Source: an uncultured Clostridia bacterium (GTDB lineage Bacteria > Bacillota > Clostridia > Oscillospirales > Acutalibacteraceae). From it: a stretch of 5,262 bases of DNA. Of the stretch, positions 1 to 5,188 are shown one piece after another; positions within the stretch are counted from its first letter, which is position 1; the number at the start of each line of letters is the position of its first letter. The notes below the pieces were generated by a model, which was not told where the DNA came from, made no database searches, and was given only the letters and a program-made list of their open reading frames with translations. The translations under genes were made by a program, and so were the position numbers. The stretch is taken from positions 1 through 5,262 of the forward strand of contig CALFTO010000083.1 in NCBI GenBank assembly GCA_937916195.1. Reading direction: 5' to 3'.

Positions 1-96
1 GGTGCTTGTATGGGTTGCTCATGCAAGACTAAATACGGTAATAAACGAATTTGTAAAGATGGTCCTGTACTCACAAGGGAGGAGATAATATGGTAA
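1..96 (+). CDS. pyrK: PyrK, dihydroorotate dehydrogenase electron-transfer subunit (C-terminal fragment)
   Basis: This is the last 31 codons of a gene cut by the window edge, read in frame 1 and ending at TAA 94-96. The visible peptide contains ACMGCSC, then RICKDGPVL. That is the C-terminal [2Fe-2S] motif of PyrK, whose family pattern is CGxGxC-x2-C-x(n)-C-x-DGP. Three of the four expected cluster cysteines can be seen (local residues 3, 6 and 18), and the first should lie just outside the window. In the family, PyrK carries FAD and the iron-sulfur cluster and passes electrons from the PyrD FMN to NAD+ in a cytoplasmic heterotetramer. The stop overlaps the pyrD start by 7 bases, so the two subunits are probably translationally coupled. 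The pyrD ribosome binding site lies inside the last pyrK codons. The upstream NAD- and FAD-binding domains cannot be assessed. Confidence 0.9.
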   Translation, partial: GACMGCSCKTKYGNKRICKDGPVLTREEIIW

Positions 97-1001
97 ACAC
101 AAAAGTTAATCTTCTCGGAATTGAAATTGATAACCCCATAATTCCCGCAAGTGGTACTTATGGCTTTGGTTATGAATTTGCTGACCTTTATGATATAAAC
201 ATTCTCGGTACATTCTCGTTTAAAGGTACTACTAAAGACGCTCGTTTTGGTAATCCAACACCACGTATTGCAGAATGTACCGCGGGAATGATTAATTCTG
301 TAGGACTTCAAAATCCCGGTGTAGAAAAAGTTATAAGTGAAGAACTCCCAAAGCTTGCAAAGGTATTTAATAAGCCTGTTATGGCTAATGTAAGTGGATT
401 CTCAATTGAAGATTATGCCTATACCTGTGAAAAAATTGACGCTTGTGAGCAGGTTGGTTGGATTGAAGTTAATGTTTCCTGTCCCAATGTGCACAACGGC
501 GGTATGAGCTTCGGTACATCAACCGATGCAGTTCAAAAGGTAGTAAAAGCAGTAAAAGCTGTTACTACAAAGCCAATTATTATAAAGCTTTCACCCAATG
601 TTACTGATATTGTGTCAATAGCAAAGGCTTGTGAAGATGCAGGTGCAGATGGAATAAGCTTAATTAACACTTTGTTGGGTATGAGGATTGATATTAAACG
701 TCGTCAGCCCGTAATCGCAAACAAAATGGGCGGTTTTTCCGGCTCTGCAATTTTTCCTGTTGCCGTAAGAATGGTTTATCAGGTTTACGACGCTGTTAAA
801 ATCCCGATTATCGGTATGGGCGGTGTTTCGAACGCAAAAGATGTTATTGAATTAATGATGGCAGGTGCTACTGCAGTTCAAGTGGGCGCAGCAAATCTTG
901 TTGACCCTTATGCTTGTAAGACTATTATTGAAGAGCTGCCAAATGAATTAGCTAAATTAAATGTAAAAGATATAAATGAAATTATAGGAGGCGCACACTA
1001 A
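90..1001 (+). CDS. pyrD: Dihydroorotate dehydrogenase, catalytic subunit, class 1B (NAD+-linked)
   Basis: The 303-residue product oxidises dihydroorotate to orotate on FMN in the cytoplasm, step four of UMP synthesis. Visible signatures in order are FSFKGTT with the FMN/substrate-contacting Lys45, NPTPRI at 55-60, NVSCPN at 128-133, IKLSPN at 165-170, the INT stretch at 192-194, GGFSGSAI at 214-221 and the phosphate-binding GMGG at 242-245. Cys131 in SCPN is the catalytic base of class 1 enzymes; class 2 uses Ser. There is no N-terminal membrane helix, which also excludes the quinone-linked class 2 type. The following NGGMSFGTS stretch and the directly preceding pyrK point to class 1B. The length is normal for the family. 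The ATG at 90 is supported by AAGGGAGGAG at 75-84, five bases upstream. The stop overlaps the pyrF start by one base (TAATG). Nothing in the protein looks damaged. Confidence 0.97.
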   Translation: MVNTKVNLLGIEIDNPIIPASGTYGFGYEFADLYDINILGTFSFKGTTKDARFGNPTPRIAECTAGMINSVGLQNPGVEKVISEELPKLAKVFNKPVMANVSGFSIEDYAYTCEKIDACEQVGWIEVNVSCPNVHNGGMSFGTSTDAVQKVVKAVKAVTTKPIIIKLSPNVTDIVSIAKACEDAGADGISLINTLLGMRIDIKRRQPVIANKMGGFSGSAIFPVAVRMVYQVYDAVKIPIIGMGGVSNAKDVIELMMAGATAVQVGAANLVDPYACKTIIEELPNELAKLNVKDINEIIGGAH

Positions 1002-1699
1002 TGGGTAAGGACGTAATTATTGCTTGTGATTTTTCAAGTAAGGCAGATGTAATGGCATTTCTTGATAAGTTCACAGATGTTAAACCCTTTGTAAAAATTG
1101 GTATGGAGCTTTATTATGCAGAAGGTCCATCAATCGTAAAAGAAATCAAGGCAAGAGGGCACAAGATTTTCCTTGATTTGAAGCTTCACGATATTCCAAA
1201 CACAGTTAAAAAATCAATGGCAGTTCTTTCAAATCTTGATGTTGATATGACTAATCTTCATGCAGGCGGTGCAATACCCATGATGCAAGGCGCATTAGAA
1301 GGACTTACACGCGCTGACGGCACAAGACCTATCCTTATTGCAGTAACTCAGCTTACATCAACAAGTCAGGAAGTAATGGAAAGAGATTTGCTTATCAAAG
1401 AGCCAATTGACGAGGTCGTTATGCACTATGCACACAACGCAAAGGTTGCAGGACTTGATGGTGTTGTTTGCTCACCACTTGAGGCAGATAAGGTGCATAA
1501 TAAGTGTGGCAAAGATTTTGTAACAGTTACACCCGGTATTCGTTTTGCTGACGGCGATATTGGTGACCAGGTTCGTGTTATGACACCAGAAAAGGCAAAA
1601 GAGGCGGGTTCGGATTATATCGTGGTTGGCAGACCAATCACTGCGGCTGTTGACCCTGTTGCTGCATATAAGAGATGCGTTGCTGAATTTGTAGATTAA
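1001..1699 (+). CDS. pyrF: Orotidine 5'-phosphate decarboxylase
   Basis: The 232-residue product is a TIM-barrel enzyme that decarboxylates OMP to UMP, the last step of de novo pyrimidine synthesis. The family's catalytic Asp-Lys-x-x-Asp array is visible as DLKLHDIPNTV, with Asp59, Lys61 and Asp64. Other matching elements are the first-strand ACDF around Asp10, VKIG around Lys32, NLHAGG at 85-90, the VCSP strand at 156-159, and the phosphate-binding TPGIR (177-181) and VVGRPIT (208-214) near the C terminus. The length matches the shorter bacterial PyrF subfamily. The start is set by AGGAGG at 986-991, nine bases before the ATG and inside the pyrD 3' end. The one-base overlap with the pyrD stop suggests coupled translation. 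pyrE follows after 13 bases, and its product makes the substrate of this enzyme. Confidence 0.97.
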   Translation: MGKDVIIACDFSSKADVMAFLDKFTDVKPFVKIGMELYYAEGPSIVKEIKARGHKIFLDLKLHDIPNTVKKSMAVLSNLDVDMTNLHAGGAIPMMQGALEGLTRADGTRPILIAVTQLTSTSQEVMERDLLIKEPIDEVVMHYAHNAKVAGLDGVVCSPLEADKVHNKCGKDFVTVTPGIRFADGDIGDQVRVMTPEKAKEAGSDYIVVGRPITAAVDPVAAYKRCVAEFVD

Positions 1700-1712
1700 G
1701 GGAGAGAGTATA

Positions 1713-2369
1713 ATGGAAGCTTATAAAAGAGAATTTATTCAGTTTTTAGAGAGCGCAGGTGTTCTTAAATTTGGTGATTTCACTGCAAAGAGTGGCAGAA
1801 AAATCCCTTATTTCATTAACGCAGGCGATATTAAAACAGGTGACCAGATTTGTAAATTAGGTGAATTCTACGCTAAAGCATATTTTGAAAAGGTTGGTAA
1901 TAAGAAAACCGTTCTTTACGGACCTGCATACAAGGGTATTCCTATTGCAGTTTCAGTAGCAGTTGCCCTTGCTAAAAACGGACTTGACGTGCCATTCTTT
2001 TTCAACCGTAAAGAAGAAAAAGACCACGGTGAAGGTGGAGTTTTTGTAGGTTACAAGCCACAAGCAGGCGAAGAAATCGTAATTGTTGAAGATGTAATCA
2101 CAGCCGGTACTGCAATTCGTGAGAGTATGTCAATTCTTTCAGGTCTTGAAGGCACTAAGGTTGCTGCCACATTCGTTATGGTTGACCGTAAAGAAAAAGG
2201 TCAGACCGAGAAATCTGCAATGGCAGAGGTTGGCGAAGAATTTGGTTTCCCTGTATATTCAGTTGTAGATGTTTATGATATTATTGAATACCTTGAAGAA
2301 GACGAAAAGAACCGTGAAAATGTTGAGAGAATTAAGAAGTATCTCGAAGTTAACGGTGCTAAAGAGTAA
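1713..2369 (+). CDS. pyrE: Orotate phosphoribosyltransferase
   Basis: The 218-residue product transfers the ribose 5-phosphate group of PRPP to orotate, giving OMP for PyrF. Visible motifs are FTAKSGRK with the orotate/PRPP-contacting Lys26, YGPAYKGI at 69-76, the mobile catalytic loop FNRKEEKDHGEGG at 97-109, and the PRPP-binding signature IVIVEDVITAGTA at 122-134 with its adjacent acidic pair Glu126-Asp127. The loop and length resemble the enterobacterial-type enzyme (about 213 residues) more than the shorter Bacillus type, judging from remembered family sequences. The last 35 residues are highly charged and probably helical. A GGGAGAG ribosome binding site at 1700-1706 begins right after the pyrF stop and supports the ATG at 1713. 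Gaps of 13 bases before and 12 after place it inside the operon. Confidence 0.97.
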   Translation: MEAYKREFIQFLESAGVLKFGDFTAKSGRKIPYFINAGDIKTGDQICKLGEFYAKAYFEKVGNKKTVLYGPAYKGIPIAVSVAVALAKNGLDVPFFFNRKEEKDHGEGGVFVGYKPQAGEEIVIVEDVITAGTAIRESMSILSGLEGTKVAATFVMVDRKEKGQTEKSAMAEVGEEFGFPVYSVVDVYDIIEYLEEDEKNRENVERIKKYLEVNGAKE

Positions 2370-2381
2370 GGAAGAAAAAAT

Positions 2382-3296
2382 ATGAGAAGTCTTATTGATA
2401 TTCAAGAGCTTACAGTAAATGAGATTAATGAGCTTATTGCTGTAGCTAACGACATTATTGACAATCCCATAAAATACTGTGAAAAGTGTAAAGGCAAAAT
2501 TTTAGCTACACTTTTCTTTGAACCATCAACAAGAACTCGTTTAAGTTTTGAATCTGCTATGTTCAGTTTGGGTGGAAATGTGCTTGGCTTTTCTGAGGCG
2601 CAGAGCTCATCATCTGCTAAAGGCGAGAGTGTAGCGGATACAATACGAACTGTTGGATATTATGCCGACATTATTGCTATGCGTCACCCTAAAGAGGGTG
2701 CACCATTGGTTGCTACTATGAACACTGATATTCCTGTTATCAATGCAGGTGACGGCGGACATAATCATCCAACACAAACTCTTACTGATTTGCTTACAAT
2801 TCAACGTGAAAAAGGTAGATTTGATAATTTGACAATCGGTTTCTGCGGTGACCTTAAATTCGGCAGAACAGTTCACTCTCTTATTGGCGCAATGTCTCGC
2901 TATGATAACGTTAAGTTTGTACTTATTTCTCCCGAGGAATTAAAAGTGCCTGAATATATTAAGCAAACCGTACTTGATGCAAAAAATCTTGAGTATGTTG
3001 AAACTACATCACTTGAAGATGCGATGCCCGATTTGGATATTCTTTATATGACAAGAGTTCAGCGTGAAAGATTTTTCAATGAACAGGATTACATCCGCCT
3101 TAAAGACAGTTATATTCTCACTCCTCAGAAGCTCGAAAATGCAAAAGAGGATTTGGCTATCATGCATCCGCTTCCAAGAGTAAATGAGATTTCAGTAGCT
3201 GTTGATAAAGACCCACGTGCTTGCTATTTCAAACAGGTACAAAATGGAAAGTTCATTAGAATGGCTCTTATTATGAAATTATTGGAGGTCAAATAA
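2382..3296 (+). CDS. pyrB: Aspartate carbamoyltransferase, catalytic subunit
   Basis: The 304-residue product condenses carbamoyl phosphate with L-aspartate to carbamoyl-aspartate, the committed step of pyrimidine synthesis. The carbamoyl-phosphate site is visible as FEPSTRTR (46-53). The SSSSAKGES loop follows (75-83), with Lys80 corresponding to the loop lysine that reaches into the neighbouring active site. HPTQTLTD at 129-136 carries the catalytic His129, and MHPLPRVNEI at 261-270 lines the substrate pocket. Two Rossmann-like domains are present and the length is that of catalytic subunits which assemble with PyrI, not of the larger fusion forms. AAGGAAG at 2368-2374, overlapping the pyrE stop, serves the ATG at 2382. 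pyrI starts one base after the stop, matching the expected catalytic-regulatory holoenzyme, which is probably feedback-controlled by nucleotides. Confidence 0.97.
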   Translation: MRSLIDIQELTVNEINELIAVANDIIDNPIKYCEKCKGKILATLFFEPSTRTRLSFESAMFSLGGNVLGFSEAQSSSSAKGESVADTIRTVGYYADIIAMRHPKEGAPLVATMNTDIPVINAGDGGHNHPTQTLTDLLTIQREKGRFDNLTIGFCGDLKFGRTVHSLIGAMSRYDNVKFVLISPEELKVPEYIKQTVLDAKNLEYVETTSLEDAMPDLDILYMTRVQRERFFNEQDYIRLKDSYILTPQKLENAKEDLAIMHPLPRVNEISVAVDKDPRACYFKQVQNGKFIRMALIMKLLEVK

Positions 3297-3297
3297 T

Positions 3298-3714
3298 ATG
3301 ATTATCGGACAAATCAAAAACGGAATCGTAATTGACCATATTACTGCAGGTCGAGGAATGGAGCTCTATAATTTCTTGGGACTTGATAAGCTTAATTGTC
3401 AGGTTGCTCTCATTAAAAACGCAGAAAGTGTTAAAATGGGCAGAAAAGATATTATAAAAATTGACCAGGTTATTGAACTTGACCTTGATGCTCTTGGTTA
3501 TCTTGACCCGGGTGTTACTGTTAACATAATTGCTGATGGCAAACTTGCGAAAAGACAGAACATTGAAATTCCTGAGAGAATTGAGAATGTTATTAAGTGT
3601 AAAAACCCTCGTTGTATTACAACGGTTGAGCAGGAATTACCTCACATTTTCACTTTGCAGGATAAAGATAGCAGAGTTTATCGCTGTCTTTATTGTGAAA
3701 GTAAGGCAAAATAA
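3298..3714 (+). CDS. pyrI: Aspartate carbamoyltransferase, regulatory subunit
   Basis: The 138-residue product is the zinc-containing allosteric subunit of aspartate transcarbamoylase. The N-terminal nucleotide-binding domain shows VIDHITAG (11-18), whose Asp13-His14 match the effector-contacting pair of Escherichia coli PyrI, and MGRKDIIKID (47-56), whose Lys54 matches its Lys60. The C-terminal domain has four cysteines, C101-x4-C106 and C130-x2-C133, the Zn site needed to dock onto PyrB. Compared with the remembered E. coli protein (about 153 residues) it is some 8 residues shorter at the N terminus and 7 at the C terminus. Around the second triphosphate contact (E. coli Lys94/Arg96) the aligned residues appear to be Arg86 and Asn88, so effector preference may differ. 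GGAGG at 3284-3288 lies inside the pyrB 3' end. It is the last gene of the pyr cluster. Confidence 0.95.
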   Translation: MIIGQIKNGIVIDHITAGRGMELYNFLGLDKLNCQVALIKNAESVKMGRKDIIKIDQVIELDLDALGYLDPGVTVNIIADGKLAKRQNIEIPERIENVIKCKNPRCITTVEQELPHIFTLQDKDSRVYRCLYCESKAK

Positions 3715-3730
3715 AAAATAACCAAAAAGT

Positions 3731-3757
3731 TGTCGAAAAACTGTCGAAATTTCGGCA
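3731..3757 (+). promoter_or_regulatory. Candidate Spo0A-type boxes (two tandem TGTCGAA plus one inverted near-match)
   Basis: TGTCGAA occurs at 3731-3737 and again at 3742-3748, 11 bases apart, about one DNA helical turn. TTCGGCA at 3751-3757 reads TGCCGAA on the other strand and fits the looser TGNCGAA pattern. TGTCGAA is the established core of the Spo0A-phosphate binding site in spore-forming Bacillota. The cluster begins 17 bases after the pyrI stop and ends about 20 bases before the predicted purE -35 box, a usual place for an activator. The second and third boxes also form an imperfect palindrome, so a weak hairpin or a different dimeric regulator is an alternative. Whether this organism has spo0A is unknown. 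Confidence 0.4.
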
Positions 3758-3776
3758 CTCATAAAACAATGTTTAA

Positions 3777-3806
3777 TTGACTTTTTGTACTTGGTAATAT
3801 TATAAT
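3777..3806 (+). promoter_or_regulatory. Sigma-A-type promoter of the purE operon
   Basis: TTGACT at 3777-3782 (one mismatch to TTGACA) and a perfect TATAAT at 3801-3806 are separated by 18 bases. Transcription would start near 3812-3814, leaving about 25 bases before the riboswitch P1 stem and a leader of roughly 155 bases before purE. The surrounding DNA is very AT-rich, so -10-like hexamers are common. The pairing with a good -35 box and the position just before a structured leader make this the best candidate. Confidence 0.75.
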
Positions 3807-3837
3807 ATTATCTGTAGTTTTATTTAAAATTTTATTA

Positions 3838-3910
3838 CCGTGTGACTGACGGATGAAAGTGGAGTACCACAGAGGAACACGGCATAAAATATTTAGCCGA
3901 CCGTCTGGGC
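3838..3910 (+). ncRNA. ZTP (pfl) riboswitch, purE leader
   Basis: The sequence contains the conserved pfl blocks GTGACTGACGG, CCACAGAGGAACACGG and GCCGACCGTCTGGGC. P1 pairs CCGTGT (3838-3843) with ACACGG (3877-3882), six bp. P2 pairs GTGG (3859-3862) with CCAC (3867-3870) around an AGTA loop. After a 13-base AT-rich linker, P3 pairs GCC (3896-3898) with GGC (3908-3910). The P3 loop CCGTC (3901-3905) pairs perfectly with GACGG (3848-3852), forming the defining pseudoknot. The known class senses ZTP/ZMP, the purine intermediate that builds up when 10-formyl-tetrahydrofolate is low, and commonly sits before purine or one-carbon genes. The following purE fits. The overlapping terminator makes it a probable transcriptional ON switch. 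Confidence 0.93.
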
Positions 3911-3955
3911 AGTTCTACTTGATTTTCAGGATAGGACTGTCCTTTTATAATTTTT
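3907..3955 (+). terminator. Riboswitch-controlled intrinsic terminator (expression platform)
   Basis: GGGCAGTTCTA (3907-3917) pairs with TAGGACTGTCC (3932-3942) in an uninterrupted 11-bp stem with two G-U pairs and a 14-base loop. It is followed by TTTTATAATTTTT (3943-3955). The first bases of the 5' arm, 3908-3910, are also the 3' strand of riboswitch P3, so P3 and the full terminator compete. Ligand-stabilised P3 should weaken the terminator and allow read-through into purE. The U tract is interrupted by ATAA, which may make termination partial. Confidence 0.88.
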
Positions 3956-3956
3956 C

Positions 3957-3963
3957 AGGAGGT
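3957..3963 (+). promoter_or_regulatory. purE: Ribosome binding site of purE
   Basis: AGGAGGT is a near-perfect anti-16S match four bases before the purE ATG. It begins one base after the terminator U tract and lies outside the hairpin, so the riboswitch most likely acts on transcription and not by hiding this site. Confidence 0.85.
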
Positions 3964-3967
3964 AGTT

Positions 3968-4456
3968 ATGAAAAAAGTTGGAATTATTATGGGTAGTGAC
4001 AGTGACTTACCCGTTATCAGAAAAGCAACTGCTGTTTTTGATGATTTAGGAATTCCCTATACTGTCAACATTTACTCTGCACACCGTACACCCGAGCAGG
4101 CAAGAGATTTTTCAGTAAATGCTCGTAAAAACGGATATGGCGCAATTATTGCTGCGGCAGGTATGGCTGCTCACCTTGCAGGTGCAGTTGCCGCAAACAC
4201 AACATTACCTGTCATCGGTATTCCTTGTGCTTCACAGTATCTTGACGGTATGGATGCACTCCTTTCAACTGTTCAGATGCCTTCGGGAATTCCAGTTGCA
4301 ACTGTAGCAATTAACGGCGGTGCTAATGCGGCATTACTTGCGGCACAGATAATTGCTGTTGAAGATAAAGAGCTCGCAGACAAGCTCGATGCAATGCGTG
4401 TATCTGCCGCAGAAGCAGTTCTTAAAAAGAATGACGAAGTAATGTCAAAACTTTAA
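3968..4456 (+). CDS. purE: N5-carboxyaminoimidazole ribonucleotide mutase (PurE)
   Basis: The 162-residue product makes CAIR (4-carboxy-5-aminoimidazole ribonucleotide), from N5-CAIR in class I enzymes. The phosphate-binding loop MGSDSD is at 8-13, SAHRTP at 37-42, AAAGMAAHLAG at 62-72 with the class I-type catalytic His69, and the C-terminal QMPSGIPVATVAI at 103-115. The AAHL segment and the NAALLAAQI helix match class I PurE (mutase, normally working with PurK). Class II AIR carboxylases have a different sequence in the AAHL segment. Gly-Met replaces the more usual Gly-Gly before AAHL, and Ala replaces the usual Pro after it; these look like benign variants. No purK is in the window, so substrate supply cannot be verified. 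It is the first gene after the ZTP riboswitch and should be induced by ZTP. purC, the next pathway enzyme, follows after 40 bases. Confidence 0.96.
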   Translation: MKKVGIIMGSDSDLPVIRKATAVFDDLGIPYTVNIYSAHRTPEQARDFSVNARKNGYGAIIAAAGMAAHLAGAVAANTTLPVIGIPCASQYLDGMDALLSTVQMPSGIPVATVAINGGANAALLAAQIIAVEDKELADKLDAMRVSAAEAVLKKNDEVMSKL

Positions 4457-4496
4457 TTCAGTTTACATTTTTATTAATATAAAGGAGTAAAAAACA

Positions 4497-5177
4497 ATGG
4501 AAAAGATTTACACAGGTAAAACAAAGGACGTATTTAAACTCGAAAATGGTAACTGCCTTCTTAAGTTCAAAGATGACTGTACAGGAAAAGACGGCGTTTT
4601 TGACCCAGGCGAAAATTCAGTAGGTCTTACAATTGACGGTGTGGGTGATGTTAACCTTCGTATGTCAATTTACTTCTTTGAAAAAGTTAATGCAGCAGGC
4701 ATTAAAACTCACTATGTAAGTGCAAATCTTCAGGATACAACTATGGAAGTTCTTCCTGCAAAGGTATTTGGTAAGGGTCTTGAAGTTATCTGCCGTCACA
4801 AAGCAGTAGGTAGCTTTATCCGTCGTTACGGCGATTATATTGAAGAGGGTGCTGACCTTCCTGCATATGTTGAAACAACATTTAAAGATGATGCAAAGGG
4901 TGACCCGCTTGTAAATAAAGATGCTCTTGTAGCACTTGGTGTTATGACTGATAAGCAGTATGATGATATCAAGGAAATGACACAGAAGATTACACAGATT
5001 GTTGCTGATGACCTTAAAGAAAAGGGCCTTGTTCTCTACGATATCAAGTTTGAGTTCGGTTATGACCCTGAAGGTAACGTAATGCTTATTGATGAAATCG
5101 CATCAGGTAATATGCGTGTTTATAAAGACGGCGAATACATTGACCCAATGACTCTTTCAGAGCTCTTCTTTGCATAA
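4497..5177 (+). CDS. purC: SAICAR synthetase (phosphoribosylaminoimidazole-succinocarboxamide synthase), divergent form
   Basis: The 226-residue product should ligate aspartate to CAIR using ATP, giving SAICAR, the step after PurE. The N terminus YTGKTKDVF (5-13) matches the family's nucleotide-binding YxGKxKxVY pattern. KFKDDCTG (23-30) corresponds to the YKDDATAF block, EVICRHKAVGS (96-106) to the EVVVRNxAAGS block, and DIKFEFG (182-188) to the conserved DxKxEFG. IDEIASGNMR (198-207) stands where most PurC proteins have DEISPDxxR. The length is slightly below the usual 235 or so. The changes at 31-42 (DGVFDPGENSVG in place of the usual FNG-type segment) and in the DEIASGNMR block suggest a separate PurC clade, though the substrate landmarks remain. 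AAAGGAG at 4481-4487 supports the ATG. The 40-base gap from purE shows no terminator, so both are likely on one transcript. Confidence 0.9.
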   Translation: MEKIYTGKTKDVFKLENGNCLLKFKDDCTGKDGVFDPGENSVGLTIDGVGDVNLRMSIYFFEKVNAAGIKTHYVSANLQDTTMEVLPAKVFGKGLEVICRHKAVGSFIRRYGDYIEEGADLPAYVETTFKDDAKGDPLVNKDALVALGVMTDKQYDDIKEMTQKITQIVADDLKEKGLVLYDIKFEFGYDPEGNVMLIDEIASGNMRVYKDGEYIDPMTLSELFFA

Positions 5178-5188
5178 GAGGTATATTT

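Noticed and set aside
2610..2876. 88-codon open reading frame on the - strand
   Set aside because: It lies entirely inside pyrB, whose motifs are intact. The translated peptide has no recognisable features and the frame appears to be a shadow.
3530..3721. 63-codon + strand frame overlapping the pyrI 3' end
   Set aside because: It overlaps pyrI out of frame across the Zn-binding cysteines, has no good ribosome binding site, and is best explained as a shadow frame.
3742..3757. Palindrome TGTCGAAATTTCGGCA as intrinsic terminator of the pyr operon
   Set aside because: The stem is short and AT-rich in the middle and no T run follows on the + strand. On the - strand a short T run follows, but there is no - strand gene for it to end.
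3750..3760. Bacillus-type PurR box (CCGAAC core)
   Set aside because: On the - strand the core reads GCCGAAAT, lacking the C after CCGAA and a second inverted copy at the expected spacing, so the match is too weak to call.
4119..4307. 62-codon + strand frame inside purE
   Set aside because: It sits fully within purE in another frame, with Leu/Gln-rich low-information sequence produced by the Ala-rich purE codons.
4457..4496. Possible promoter or terminator between purE and purC
   Set aside because: The 40-base gap is AT-rich and holds only a ribosome binding site; no paired -35/-10 boxes or hairpin with T run could be drawn.
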